Shown: piece after piece, positions 38,901-51,600 of the stretch
Numbering within the stretch: the stretch's first letter is position 1
Layout: every line of letters starts with the position of its first letter
From: Himantopus leucocephalus
Taxonomy: Eukaryota > Chordata > Aves > Charadriiformes > Recurvirostridae
Direction of reading: 5' to 3'
NCBI GenBank assembly: GCA_003993805.1
Contig: RSEF01000001.1
Location: 96,271,674-96,335,673, forward strand
DNA length: 64,000 bases
Made by a program: the position numbers and the translations under genes
The notes under the pieces: generated by a model
What the model was told of the DNA's origin: nothing
Database searches by the model: none
Seen by the model: the letters and a program-made list of their open reading frames with translations, nothing else

Positions 38901-41900
38901 ATTTTATTTTTTGTAAACAATGTCACATTTATACAACTCCACCATCATAGAGGATAGTAGTATAACCTGGTATAATCTGTTCATCACTGATAGCAGATGA
39001 GAAAAAAGTCCAGAATAACAATTTAAAGTGTGAAAATAAGGGCCTTATGGATGCTTCTACATTTATACCCTTCAGACTAATGGGATCTGTCCACACCTTT
39101 CTCAGCCCTGTGCTCCTTCTCCATGACCATTTATAAATCTTTCGGTCCTGAGAAGTTCTGCTTCAGACTGTGAGGCAGAATCTTTCTTACAGAGCTGTAG
39201 GGGAGTGGGTCAAGTTTAAAAACATTTTCAGCATTCTAAAGAAACTTCTTAGCACAAGTTCAAATGCACATACATACTCTGTCCCAGGGCTCAGATAAAA
39301 GCTGGGGGGAAAAGTTTATTAAAGTGTTGTCTTAGGCAGCTTCCCAGGCTGCATATTCAGAACAAAACCAGACAGACTACATTTATTTCACTTGTGTAAT
39401 ATTAGTTCTTTTTTAGCATATAGCATTAAATAATTTAGTTAAAGATCAAGGTTTCTGTTAGTGGTTACAGCACTGTTAACTCTTATGCAAGCCATTGCAT
39501 GTACTGACCCTACTGATCTGTCTCAAAGTTGTTAGGGAAGAATCATTACTGCAGTGACCTCCTTACTGAAAATGTTGCAGGAAAAACATGGTTGAAGTTA
39601 GCTGTTAAACTCTTAGTAGGCTGCAGGAATGGAGAACTAGCTTCAGTGTTTCTAAGCCAAGCAAATATCGATACGGAACTTGTGACATTCTGTGATTCAA
39701 TAGCAATATTAAGCAAGTTTGTGAAGCACTCTAGGGCAGTGCAGCCCTTTCTTCATCACCAAGCAAGCTACCAGACAAGTGCCACTCAGTCCCAGCTCTA
39801 TTATAATTATTGGTTCACCTAGGTAAATTACAGCGTAAGCTGAAAATTATGCATGTCCACTTACACAAAAGCAGGATGTAAATCAAGAGAAATTATATGG
39901 GAGAAACTTCAGATCCAGCCCACTCCCTTGAATTTGAAGTGTCACTCCTCTCTGCAGGTTAAGACAAAATTTTTGCTATAATTTGCATAACATTCTCTGT
40001 AGACATAATTTGCGGTTTTTTTTGTTCTGCTGAAGCCCTTTCCAATTAAGGTATTTAATTTCTCATGTGAATTTCAACAATTTTTCTGCAAATTATGGAA
40101 ATGAGTCAGAAAATATGACAACTGGTATCCAAAGGAGTGACAATACAACAGGAGTCTTTGTATCTACAGCAACGGAAAACATTTCTCTTTTAGTGCTCTG
40201 GCAATAAAGTAAAAAAGAGCTCTGCACAACATGGCCTACAAAACAAACAGAAGTCAGTTTAAATTAAATGAAAGCCATAGTTTCCTTACTTTTTCACAAT
40301 TTTCACAGTTTTAAGATGTTTCAGTGATGCAAGATACAACTAGCTAAGATAAATTACAAAAAGAGAGTTTCAGATCCTCAATAGTATCTGCAGCAGAATT
40401 TGCAGACCAAACCCACAGTCAGAAGTTAAATCACGGTAAATATAGAAAAGAGGGATTTTTCCAAGGGAAATTAGTTTTAACTACAAAATGAGGTCTCATC
40501 AAGCAAGATAACCTTTGTCTGTAAACATTGAGGGATTTTAGCTTTAGAGAAAGGACAATGGGGAAAATTTAGACCTGGATGTTTGCTTGACAGAAGCGAC
40601 GTGGAGTGCTGATTTACAGAATTTGTCCTACTATGGACAAGTCATAGTGATTATGTCAGTTAGTCAAAAGAATAAAGCCATACATTTTTCAACAGTTCAT
40701 AAGTTTGGGCTTTCTTGCTAACACTGCTTTGGTTAATAATATCAAAGTTGATTTTAGTTAGAAGTGAAATCCCCAAATAATCAATTGTCAAGCCAAATGT
40801 CCATCTAACTGTTGTGCTTTTTGTTTTTAAGTATTTATGACTAAAACTTGGTATGGTTTGAGAAGACTCCCTCTAGCATACAAAGAGTGAAGTGACGTAG
40901 GGTAAGGTGAATCATTTCATGAATTCGACCTTTAAAGCAAGTCAGATGAATCACAGCTGTTGATCACCTCCACTGATTATTGACCTCCTCCAGAGATTAT
41001 TTTAAGGGCAGCTGGAGGTAATTAGCTTAAACACTGATGTCTGAAGGATCATGGACATTCTTGGTACCAAAGATACCAGAAAGGGCTCAGGCAATAGTGT
41101 GAAGACATAACCCCTCTGCAGAAGCAAAAAATGCCAAGATAGATCCCTCAAGGTTTATGATTTGAAACTCAGTCTTCTGCTGGGCTTGGAGCAAATACCA
41201 ATCCTAAATTATGGAAGAATTCAGTAAGTCCCAAAAATCTCTCCCTATCCCCTTGCATAAATAATTAATTAATCTAAGGAACATGAGAACAGCCATAGAT
41301 GGTAATATCAAAAGTCCACGTATGCAAGAGTCCTGTCTGCAACAGGGAAAGCAGTGGCAATAATGTGGGAATGAATATACAAATAAGGTAAACGTACAAT
41401 TGTATTTCTCCTGGTGTACTTTCCCAGCTTCCAGCAGTCTGCAGCCAAAATAGAGACAGTATCTCTTCTCTGAAACAGGCAATATCTCTTTTGTTTGTTC
41501 TTTGGATTGCACTTTGTTTCTTGAAGATGAGACCAGCAGAGTCTGTTGCAACCCTCTAAAAGGAGGAGAGGACCTACCCCTACCTCAGAAACTACTCAGT
41601 CTAGCCCTCGAAAAGGGATGTCTAGAGGTGGAAGGGAGTGAGAGTGAGGGGGTCTGCAAGGAGCGGGGCACCTGCATTACATGCAGAGACCTCTGAGAGG
41701 GGCAGACAAGAGCAGGACCACAGAGACGATGGGTCCCTCTTCATGGATACTAGAAGGAACTGCACAGAGTTCACAGCAGCTCAGCAACTCATTGAACTGA
41801 CTGAAACCAAAGAGGAAGGACCTGCCCCACAGAAGCAGAAGGAAGTAGGTTATAAATTGATTTTGTGTATTCTTTCTGACCCAGTCACTTTGAGCATCCT

Positions 41901-44900
41901 CTGTTTAAAAACAAACAAACAAACCAACCACAAAAAAAAAAAAAACCAACCAGTTTAAATTTCAACAAAATCTTGCTGTATTTTACTTTTTAAGTCTTTT
42001 GGCTCTTTGGTGGAATCTCATTATAGTTCAAAGCTCTAGACATGCCTGCCTAAAAGTTAAAGTTAGAATAGGAGCCAGGTACAATCCTCAAAGGGCTTTA
42101 CTTTCATCTTTTGTTATCTTTTCTCAGATACTTTATCAATGCTTTATCAATAAAGTAAAATCCCATGGGGTAGAATGAGAGCGCTGTAGAAGTCTTAAAG
42201 TTTGCCGTATCTGTTTATTTAAAGTCTCAGTACTGATCTTTCATTAACATAGATATTTCATAGAATTAGACTAAATAAATTGATGAACAGGTACAAGAAA
42301 ACTGAATAGGATAGTGTTCTGCATTTTAAAAGGCAGCTAAGTATGCAAATTTTATTATTTAAATTAAAATGTCAGTTCCCTCAAATTATATTAATGATTC
42401 CAAGTTCATAATGGAAAAATTGTATCAAGGCTGGGGACTGATAAAGAATTCTATAATCTTTCTAATTCACTCTACCAAATGCAATTAAAAGTTATTAGAT
42501 TTCTAACACTTCAGCCTCTGTATGAAACATTATTCTGGTAGAAAATTAAACACTGAACTACAATCTACTTTCATTTTTATGAGAAAAACATATTGAACAA
42601 ATTTACCCAAACCACCAGAGTACAAGATGTGCTGTATTTTAGGAAATTCATTTCCATGCACTGGAGGACTAAAATCCATAGAGACTCACAGTGCCACTAC
42701 TTCAGTAATGATAAATAAGTGACAGCTATCATCAAGATAGTGGAATTCAGGAATCACCAATGAGATCTCAGTATAAGTTAGCAGATTCCATTAATTGTTA
42801 ACAGAAATTATATGCGTGCTTTAATAACATTTATTCATTAATCTGACAGTTTTGCCATGAATACAGAACAGGGAGAAATTATATAGAGCACATACAGCCC
42901 CTGTTTACTTTCAAGGTTGCAGTTGAAGATCAGCTAGTGAATAATAGAAACCTGCAGTGCCAACCATACCATTTGTTTTCATTTATTTTACTGACATAAA
43001 GTAGGACAAAAAACAATCATTAGTTATTAAGTTTCTTCTAGTATTGACTCCAGCTGCTTTGCAGTTTTGAAAGAATATCTCACCAGGAGCATATGGAACC
43101 AGTGCTATGTAGTCTTTACTGTCTGTGGCTTTTCAAAAACACTTATAGATGTTAGGTTTAACTCAAGAAATCCTGCATAGTTCAGTGCCCGCTTATCTGG
43201 GACAGAAAATTAAGGGTGAAAATTGATTTCTTAAATTGTGTCCTAATGTAAGGATGTCCAACACCTTCCTTATGTTCTTAGCCACCGTGACTTCAAATGC
43301 CTTCAAATGTCTTCAATTTCTGCATCTTCCTACACCTTAGTAATACAGCACTTTTGCTGTTATAATATGTCAGTACACCTTTTAACTTCTTAACAGCCAA
43401 TAATCTTTATGGGCTGAAATTGCCTATTTCTATAGCAAATACTCTGGAACAGGGAAGCTGCCATAGCAGCTGTGGCACTGGCTGAAAGGAGTAAGAAAGC
43501 CTGGCTGACATGGCCCCTTTCCTAACCTCCGAGTGCTCCAGGGCGCCAGGACTTCCACTGCATGCCGGGAAGGTCCTGCTGGGTGTATGGACACTGATAG
43601 ATAACTGCTTAGCCCAAGCCCACAGCAAGGTACTGTTCCCCCAGAATTCCCCTTGTGTAAGCGTTGCTTTGCTCCCAGATTTTTTTGCAGTGACCCAGCT
43701 TGTTTCATCTGAGATAAAAATAAACCAAGGTGCAGGTCAGGAGACAATTCATTTCAGGGATCGCACCCAAACAGCAGCATGGGTGAGTCTGGGTCATGTT
43801 TGGGTCTCTCTGCTCTGTACAGTTACTCTAACTTTATACTTGGTGGCTTCATGCACTCAAACTCCATCACATGTACCAGATAACGCAACATGTGTCCTCA
43901 GCCTCGTAATCTTAAAACACAGCTCCGCTCAGGTACAAAACCGCCCTCGCTGTGAACCTAAAAATTATTTAACCCATACATACCACGGAGGAAACACAGG
44001 GCCAATTGCCATGCTGTGGAGATACAGCCAGCCTGCTCTGAAGGCACAAGGTCTGAGCAGCATGGACACAAGCCAACCTGCACTTCTAAGGCCTGAGGGC
44101 TGGGGATCAGTCCCTGGAACAAATGCGTTTAACAGCAAAGCTATACCTATTAAAACATGATGCTCTGGACAAAGTAGCCCATGTCCTCCCACCGGTGCCG
44201 GCAATACACAGCACTGGTGTTTCCCTAGGTCCCAGCAGAGACAACAGCCTTCTGCTGCTGGTACTTTTCTAAGCCAGTCAATACACCAGAAGAGTCAACA
44301 GCAGATACGGAAGGTTTTGTTTACAACTTAATCACCATTGTATAGCTATAACTAGTCCTATATTGTGCATAACAAAAATGGATTTCAATGTAGTATCTGT
44401 GTATATGATGATTCAATCAATGTTTTATTGATTATAAGTTATTTCTCTTCAAGACTGTTTCACCTTTCAGCCACTGGGATGGATGTACACAGTGGGGGAA
44501 TTCAGATTGCATGAAAAAATATAAATCTGAAATTCCATAACTTTCAAGTGCTCAGCAGACAAAAAAATGTTTTTAACTCTTTATAGGGCAATACACGGGT
44601 AGGTTTTATGACTGTCCTTATTTAAATGTGAGCTTTAATTTGGTTCTGTTTTCAGGATATGCAGAGCCTGTCCTCCTATAGGTAGACAACTAGCTGTATA
44701 AAAACCCGCACTTAGAGGTCTATACATACAGCTACTTTCTTTTCACACATATACAGGGTCTTCCTGACTTTATTTTGGGAAATGATTTATTCTGGTGCTA
44801 AAGTAATGCAGACTGGAAGTTATGCAAAGAATTATCTATACTTAAGAAACAATGACAGACAATTTTTTTGTTCTTCCTTAGAGTGATTATTTTCTGATCT

Positions 44901-45234
44901 CTATAACTCATGTTGGTCATTCACTCAAACCTACAGTGCAATGATGCCAAGGTCAAATTTGCTCATTCTATAATGTTTAGCCAGCTCGTCGTTATTGGGA
45001 AGTCAGAAAAATGAAGTCATGAGCACTCTCTGTTATTCCGCCTGCGGTGACTGACACGTGACTACGTTTTGAAAACCTGTTCTGAGAAACTGCTGTTCCA
45101 ATTAACCTGGTGGAATTGCAAGGCCAGAGACATACGGAAAAGGGCTTTCTGAAAAGATACAGACTCAGAAAAAGATCACTGTTTTTTTTCCAGGAAGTTG
45201 TTTCACTTAGGTAGAACAAAACTATGAAACTTAC
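29927..45234 (-). other. OCA2: OCA2 large intron (15.3 kb)
   Basis: GT-AG intron between the helix exons. It is AT-rich, with an AAGG run at about 30611-30627, an A/C-rich run at about 41909-41950 and scattered T or A homopolymers. I recognise no CR1 copy, no exon and no RNA gene. Two patches are richer in G and C (about 32900-33280 and 43500-44160) and give longer chance reading frames, without recognisable protein features. Confidence 0.85.
30611..30627 (+). repeat. Short AAGG microsatellite
   Basis: About four units of AAGG grading into AAGA, inside the 15.3 kb intron. Possibly polymorphic; no function is implied. Confidence 0.7.
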
Positions 45235-45343
45235 CAAGATCTAGGGAGATGCCTGGAACAAATGAGTTGAGAAAAAACATAAGAATAACACATCCGAGCA
45301 CAGTCAGGCATTTGACGAGAAGAATTTTGTCTGTTATTTTGTG
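45235..45343 (-). CDS. OCA2: OCA2 exon: first helix of second permease half
   Basis: This 109 bp exon has the acceptor TCAACAG before 45343 and the donor GTAAG after 45235. It encodes 36 residues beginning [16 protein letters not shown] and ending FVPGISLDL, plus the first base of a split Gly codon. It aligns to human residues about 615-651. The hydrophobic run from [10 protein letters not shown] through FFLNSFV is a membrane segment, the first of the C-terminal half. The first codon (CAC, His, at 45343-45341) corresponds to human His615, the site of a well-known human pigmentation variant (H615R); the bird has the ancestral His. Confidence 0.96.
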
Positions 45344-46831
45344 CTGTTGACAGGGAGAAAAGAATTAATAACTGTATTACATAAGGAGCTATCTATTATG
45401 CATAGAGTTCACAAAAGCATGTGTGAAGCACAAACTTCTGTTCCTGTATTGTATATTCCTCTTCAGCATAAAAAGCAAAAATATTTAAATTGAAGTATTT
45501 CATGCATACCTATAAAAAAACATGAATATGTGGCCCAATGTGATCTACAAGATATGAGCAGCGTGCACCTGCTGAATGGATTCAGCTGTGTTCAGCTACT
45601 CCCATCACAAATTCATTTCAGCAGGAGAAGTAGGGTTGAAATGCAATTCCTACTACAGAGGGCACTTCGGGCACTCTGTGGTTTCATGACGCTGGACAAA
45701 ATCACCCTTTGTTGCACATATGCTTTGAAAACCTACAACCTAGTCTAGAGGTCAGGTCTTTCATGCCTCCTGTACGACTTTCATGGTCATGCCAAGCCCA
45801 TAATCCCTATGCAGCCTCTACACCCCCGTACCCAGCTCCTGCATCCCTGTGCTGATCTCCTCATGCTCTCTCCCTCAGACCTAGTGCTTTCCATAGTCAT
45901 TCTGCTTCTCTGCTCTGATCTCACTTTTGCGACCAACCCAGGGAATGACCTTCTCACAGCCTGAGTCCCTCTCTCGTTTCACATAGGTTAAAGCCCTACT
46001 AAAGTACAAGTAGGTCTCTGTTCTTTAAAAAGGTTGTCTTTCATGCAATGCCTTGAAAGAGATGTAAAACCTAAGAAGAAATCCTGTTGGTTTTGTTCCG
46101 TTTTGGTGTGACACATAGGTGTCCCAGTCAAGGACTTGAGCTCCCAAACACAGGCCTGGATTCAGTAGTGATGCCAGTGAGGTGGAGGGGATGTGACATT
46201 TAAACAATTACATTTAGGTCACATTAATCTCACTACACAGTTTACATATCATCAAACCCAGCTTCAGCAGAAAGACTTAGGCAGTANAGGGGATGTGACA
46301 TTTAAACAATTACATTTAGGTCACATTAATCCCACTACACAGTTTACATATCATCACACCCAGCTTCAGCAGAAAGACTTAGGCAGTGTTAATGTGTGCG
46401 CAGCAAAGAGAACAGGATTTATCCAAGTGGTTTATCGCAACTTGAATAATAAAGCAGGCATGTCACAGGCAGTGTAGTAAATTAGATTTGGTATTCGGTA
46501 CATCAGCAGGAGTGTTCTCTGTCGTCGTGCATCACGGTTATAAACAACCTATTGACGCCTTCTAGCCATGGATCAAAAATTTAGGAAAACACTGCTAAAT
46601 CATTTATTGATCCTCTAAATGATATTTTTCTAAGGAACAAAAATATAAAACTTAACAAAAACTCACAACGTAATTCAGTGACCCCATCCCACCAAGACGC
46701 CAGCCAGCCTGCCTGCCAGCTTTTCTGCTATCATGAGTTATTAAATTTGCATTAGATTCAAAGCACTCTCTCTCTGTATAAAGGCACAGGCCTGCTTACA
46801 TGGCTACTGAGAAAAACTGTCATCTACTTAC
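45344..46831 (-). other. OCA2: OCA2 intron (1.5 kb) with an internal assembly join
   Basis: GT-AG intron. It contains a single N at 46287 flanked by two near-identical 100 bp copies, so its true length is probably about 100 bp shorter than shown. No coding sequence or transposon is recognised in the remainder. Confidence 0.88.
46186..46387 (+). repeat. Tandem near-identical copies around a single N (likely assembly artefact)
   Basis: Copy 1 (46186-46285) and copy 2 (46288-46387) both start AGGGGATGTGACATTTAAAC and end AAAGACTTAGGCAGT. Two substitutions occur in 100 bases (T/C and A/C), and a single N sits at 46287. The design is the same as at 29.3 kb and points to unmerged contig ends from two alleles. 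It lies within the intron between the OCA2 exons at 45343 and 46832. Confidence 0.87.
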
Positions 46832-46889
46832 TTTTTTCTGGAGTTCTTGAATATTTGTTTCCCAGTTTTTATCTTCTTGTGAAATTTGC
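46832..46889 (-). CDS. OCA2: OCA2 exon: loop, QISQEDKNW segment
   Basis: This 58 bp exon has the acceptor TTTCAG before 46889 and the donor GTAAGT after 46832. One base completes the split Arg codon from the upstream exon. Nineteen codons follow (QISQEDKNWETNIQELQKK), identical to the human protein at residues about 596-614 as I recall it. It finishes the central loop and the charge pattern suggests a short amphipathic helix. It ends in phase 0 and joins the exon at 45343. An exon this short would be missed by ORF scanning; the perfect residue match and both splice signals make it certain. Confidence 0.96.
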
Positions 46890-48525
46890 CTGAAAGAAAA
46901 TGACACCTGCTTTTTCCAGAGTGAAGTTAGAGCTCTGCCAAGAGTGCTGGAATAAATCCCTCTCATCACAAATAGATCACCCATTCGCCCGTACGGAGTA
47001 ACTCATACAACAAAGGGGTCGTGGCCTTCTTACGGCCAGCAGCAAAATTCCCACGAGCATTCCGTTAAGACACCACATTTGTAACATGCTCCACTTATAG
47101 ACAAACTCCTTGGAAGAGTGCCACAGGCTTGAAAGGAGCAAGGCTCCAGAGTATAGACCTCGATGTAGGATCTGGCTATATGCAATAGGTAGTCCCCTTA
47201 ATAGTTTCAGGAGTTGATGTGTGCCCTGCTGCGATAAAACAAGGATTGTGTGCTAACATCAACAAGTCAGAACACATATATTTTACATTTGCATTTTATA
47301 ATGAAGTTTTTAAGATCTGAATAACTTCATCATGTTATCAGCAAAGTCAGCCCTCCAGCAAAAAGCCTTGGGGTCTGCAATTCAGGAGTGCTGTTGTTAA
47401 TGATAATGAATTTTTACATTGCTGTAAATATACTGTGCTGGAGGAATCCTGATTTTCAAGATTAAATATGCAATTTTTATTTACACTTCAGAAGTGTCTT
47501 CTTTAGAATGTCGTAAAGTCTAATAATTTTTTATAATCTTTCAAAAACAAGGTGATTTTAACAGCCTTTTTTGTCTTGAAGTAGTAATACTGTCACTTCA
47601 TTCAAAGTACACAGTATCAGCAAAGAACTGTGTAAACAAAAGTCATCTTATTGCTGTAATAGTTTAAGAAATCATATTTACATGTCCCTGGTAATACTGC
47701 CTATTTAACATGTTTATTAATGAAAATTAATTATTTCAGTTTCATTTTAGTCAATTCATTTTTAGAATATTTATCACTGCTATTCTCAGTCATCAAATTC
47801 CACAGCCTAACAGCTGCTTTTGTCGGAACATAAACAAAATAAGGGTAGTATTTTTATTAGTCCTAGTTTATAAAGACTTCTTCTCTATACATAAATGGTT
47901 AATTATGCCTGCACTCAGGTTCACACTAAAGATTTGATTATGAAATAATTTTAAAACACAGCAATTGACTGGCAAGGTATTTATCAAACTCAACATTTCA
48001 CTGACACTTGAATTTTTCAGTAAAAAAAGAAACTACAGCATTTTACGATGCTGAAGCCACTATTGCAAGGAAAAGCCTAATGACATATTTGTGATCTTTT
48101 TAAACCAAAAACTACCTGAAATTTCTAGGCCTTTACATTTGGGTCATATTGACATCTATTTTCCAGGCTTTACACATAGGTTTTGTCCTAAAATACGTTG
48201 TGTTTTACTGAGGCTGAGGCGAGCTATTCATGTCTGCCCCAACACACATTTGATCAAGAGACACCTAAGAATATGGGTCTTGTCCCAGAGAAGATCCCTG
48301 AAAGCTTTCACTTTCATGGCTGCCTAAAACTACAAAAGGTGAGCCCTTGGCTTGTTGACCAAACCAAAATACTACCCCTGATGTTAACAAAGCCACACTA
48401 TCAGTTCTGGATGTAGACTGAGATGAACAGGAGCTCCCTACCAGTCCAACAAACTGCCTGTACCTGCAGCTTGTCCCTGCCGAGGGTCGGAGCAGGGGAG
48501 GTGGGACACACTGGTCCTCGCTCAC
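46890..48525 (-). other. OCA2: OCA2 intron (1.6 kb)
   Basis: GT-AG intron between the two loop exons. The interior is AT-rich, with short poly-purine and T-rich runs. I see no coding sequence, recognisable transposon or RNA gene in it. Confidence 0.9.
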
Positions 48526-48673
48526 CTGTGAAATGTCCTCAGCTTCTTCCTCAGGAGCATCTCCAGAGTCAGTACCTTCTGCATCAAGAGGCATTTCACA
48601 GCAGTCTCCTCTCTGCTGGCTGGGTTAATGCGCTGTGCAGTCAGTCTCCAAACATAGATCTCATGTTTTAGCT
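48526..48673 (-). CDS. OCA2: OCA2 exon: central hydrophilic loop
   Basis: This 148 bp exon has the acceptor TTTTCAG before 48673 and the donor GTGAGC after 48526. It begins with two bases of a split Glu codon, encodes 48 full residues starting [19 protein letters not shown], and ends with two bases of a split Arg codon (AG + G). It aligns without gaps to human residues about 547-594. The segment is rich in Lys, Arg and Glu and forms the loop joining the two six-helix halves of the permease. Changes from human include H552Y and several in the stretch after EETAV, as expected for a less constrained loop. The preceding coding exon, which should end near a SEIV sequence, was not found up to position 64000. 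Confidence 0.96.
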
Positions 48674-51600
48674 CTGAAAAGAAGCCAAATCGCTTATCTT
48701 AAAGCAGGCATGATGCATACGAAACCAGAAACGCATAAAATATGTGTAATGTGCCCTGGACTCAAAGCTGTTAAAATTATTGGAATGGTTTCCCAACAAT
48801 TTTCCACGCAGGAAGTTGCTTTTACCATTCGTTTTGCAGAGCGGAAGGGAATGAAAAATACATAGAAATGTTTCAAAACTTTAAATAAATTAATCTCAAA
48901 GTCCTTTTCCAAAGGAAAAGAAGTACTGTCTTCAAATGCCTTCCACAAGCTTTAGTACTAAAATCGTATCACATCCATTTTTCATCGGAAAATAAACTGC
49001 CAACATACATTATTACAGTGCTAACAAGATACTAGTCAATTTGTAGTTAGGAATTACAGCAAACGCTCCTTCACTATATTCAGAATGGACAATACGTTTC
49101 CATTCACTCTATGTTCATATGAGCAATTTTATCAATGTAAGGCAAAAATGAAATTTAGCACTGTCTTATGAAATAGCATTTAATAACATTTTAAAGGTTT
49201 CCTAAGAGGACTTAATTCTTAGGCACTGAAAATATCCATAAATACAGCTACCATCACCTGCGTGCAGCCCTGAATGATATCTGATGCTGTGTAAGTTCAG
49301 AAAGACTGATTAACACTTGAAATCTGTCTCCAAAATCTTGTCAGGATTTTCGATACTTCATTATTTGCTTTTTTCCAGTATTTTCAAGGCCTTGGGGGGT
49401 GACCAAAAAGGATGTATTCCTGTTCAGGAAGGACCTTAGACTGGGCATGCCAAAAAAAAAAGCTTTGGATTTTCTACGAAATCACTAAAGAAATAAAAGC
49501 AGACTGTTCATTCAGAAACTGTCTGCAAAAATGCTGCCTGATGAAGCAACAGGATGTTTCCTCACCCTTCATTTCCGTTCCCCTTACATTTCATGTCATT
49601 GAAGACAATGTGTCAAGAATTCACAGCTTTATATCTTAAGATCCCAGTTCAACTAGTAAATTTGTCTTATCCTCAGAAATGAATGTGGAAGTCTTTGCAC
49701 CATGTATACAAACTTTATGCATTATTTTTTAAAAAAATTAATTATGTAATAACCTAAGAAATTTTTGAACACATTTTGATGTAGGCAGTGATATTAACGT
49801 TTACTGCTGCAAAACCATAGTGGTTTGCATAATCTGCTATCAGAAACAGCACTAAATGTGTTTCATTCACCTCCTTATCTTTTGTGACCAAGTATTTATA
49901 ATGATAATACAGAGCGAATCACATAAAGATTGACCATAAGAGGGAATTAAACTTGACAGAACTCAACCATTTAAAAGCAAAAGTATGTCCAGAGCATGCA
50001 TAGTTGACACAAAAAAGGGATCTGAACAGCAATTGACTCATATTTCATATGGTTCATATCTATAGATGAGCACACATCCATCAAAATGGTAGTCTTTGCC
50101 TGAGCTTTACAATGCAAGACCAGAAATGTAAATTCACACTGTCTAAAGCTTCTCTTCCAAGAAGGTAGTTATACCTGAACCACAGGTATCAAAGAGGTGC
50201 AGAATATACCATTTTCCTTTGTAATACATTTGGTGATTCTTGTCAGGAGCATAATGTGACGCTAAATTATATTAAAACATGGATAGGTCCTGCTTATCAA
50301 AGGATCCACATGCCTTTGTGTGGAGACCCTGTCCTGGCCATCGTTTACTTTCCATCAACATTTGTGACACACATGAATATATCAGCAGTGATTTTCCATT
50401 CTCTTCCAGAGTACAAACAAGAAAGTGACAGACCTTTAGGCCACAGCTGATCTTCTACTTCCCATAATAAAATTAAAAAAAAATTTTTTGACAATTAGAG
50501 TGGATGAGAGGTGTGCAAAACCCTCATATTTTAAACTTCAGAAATGGTGACATTTTTATTTACTAAGATGTCATGACTACATATTAAGTCTTTGAATTTG
50601 CATAGTAATGTCTGAAAGAAACTAGTGACCACATGTTTGGGGTCTGCTTGAGCTCCGCAGTTTCTGGTCAATGGGACAACAAGCTATTTCAGTTGGCAAC
50701 TTCCTCCTCGTTACATCCACCTTGAAACTGATCTGAAATCGTGATCAGAAGAAATGGAGAAAAGTTAAAACATAACTTTCTTGCACACTTTCCTCTGCAA
50801 CCTCCCAGTGAAAAATTTTTTCTTTGAAAAAGTTTCCTGAGGCCTTTGGGGTGAAAGGAATATTTCTATGATCCTGCATGTTGCCCTCGCCTGAACGAGA
50901 TAGAAACTTCTGTATTTAATTTAAGCACCTGAAGGGGAGGACCCCCTCAGTAGGTGAATGGTCCTTTCTGTACTGAATTCTCATGCAATTTTCCAGTCAA
51001 TTGGACTGTTATTTTGAAAGTGTCTCATCAACAGTTCAAGAGAAAGTATGTTTTTTTCTTTTTCTCTGACAAATGCTTATGATGCATGATTATCCAGTTT
51101 GCTATCCTGCTTTCCAATAGCTTGTCTTTGCTACAACACCTTTTCTGATCATGTCTGTTCATCCTACCATAGCATTTCCCCCCATCCTTTCGAAGCGAAA
51201 TTTCAGCAAGAATTTTGCTGATGGAAGAAAGTTGAATCTTTCATCATCTAACCAAGATGCAGATCCCCGGCAGGTATTTTTATACAAAGAATCTTTATCT
51301 TCTCTCCTTCAGAAATGGACAGCTATCATCACTGTAACTGTGCCACTAACAAACCCGCAGAGCGCAGAGCACCATGACTTGTGTTGCACATTCCTGTTCC
51401 ATGTCTGAAGAGCCATGGAGCTAATCTCCAAGTTCAGCAAGGTCAGCCTGGTGCTTTCTGGTCTATGCTAAAAAACATATGCATGTTTTCACATGGCTTT
51501 GGTCTTGCCTTTATGTGCAGTAAGTGCATGCTTGATCCTTCAGGCATTAGTTTTCTAAGCATCCCAAAGATGTGGACATCCAACCTGCTGTGCAATTGAT

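Larger units (their letters stand above)
24323..48673 (-). other. OCA2: OCA2 gene, internal part (six exons with introns)
   Basis: Six minus-strand exons join in frame into one open reading frame matching the vertebrate P protein. From family knowledge, OCA2 is a 12-segment membrane protein of the CitMHS/ArsB-like permease type in the melanosome membrane. It supports an anion conductance that raises luminal pH and so tyrosinase activity, and its loss causes oculocutaneous albinism type 2. Exon lengths are 148, 58, 109, 128, 60 and 105 bp, and the split codons agree at every junction. Aligned from memory to the human protein they cover residues about 546-748 of 838 with no missing residue. The N-terminal exons and the last 90 or so residues are outside this span. 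The assignment is very secure; transcript structure outside these exons is not visible. Confidence 0.96.
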
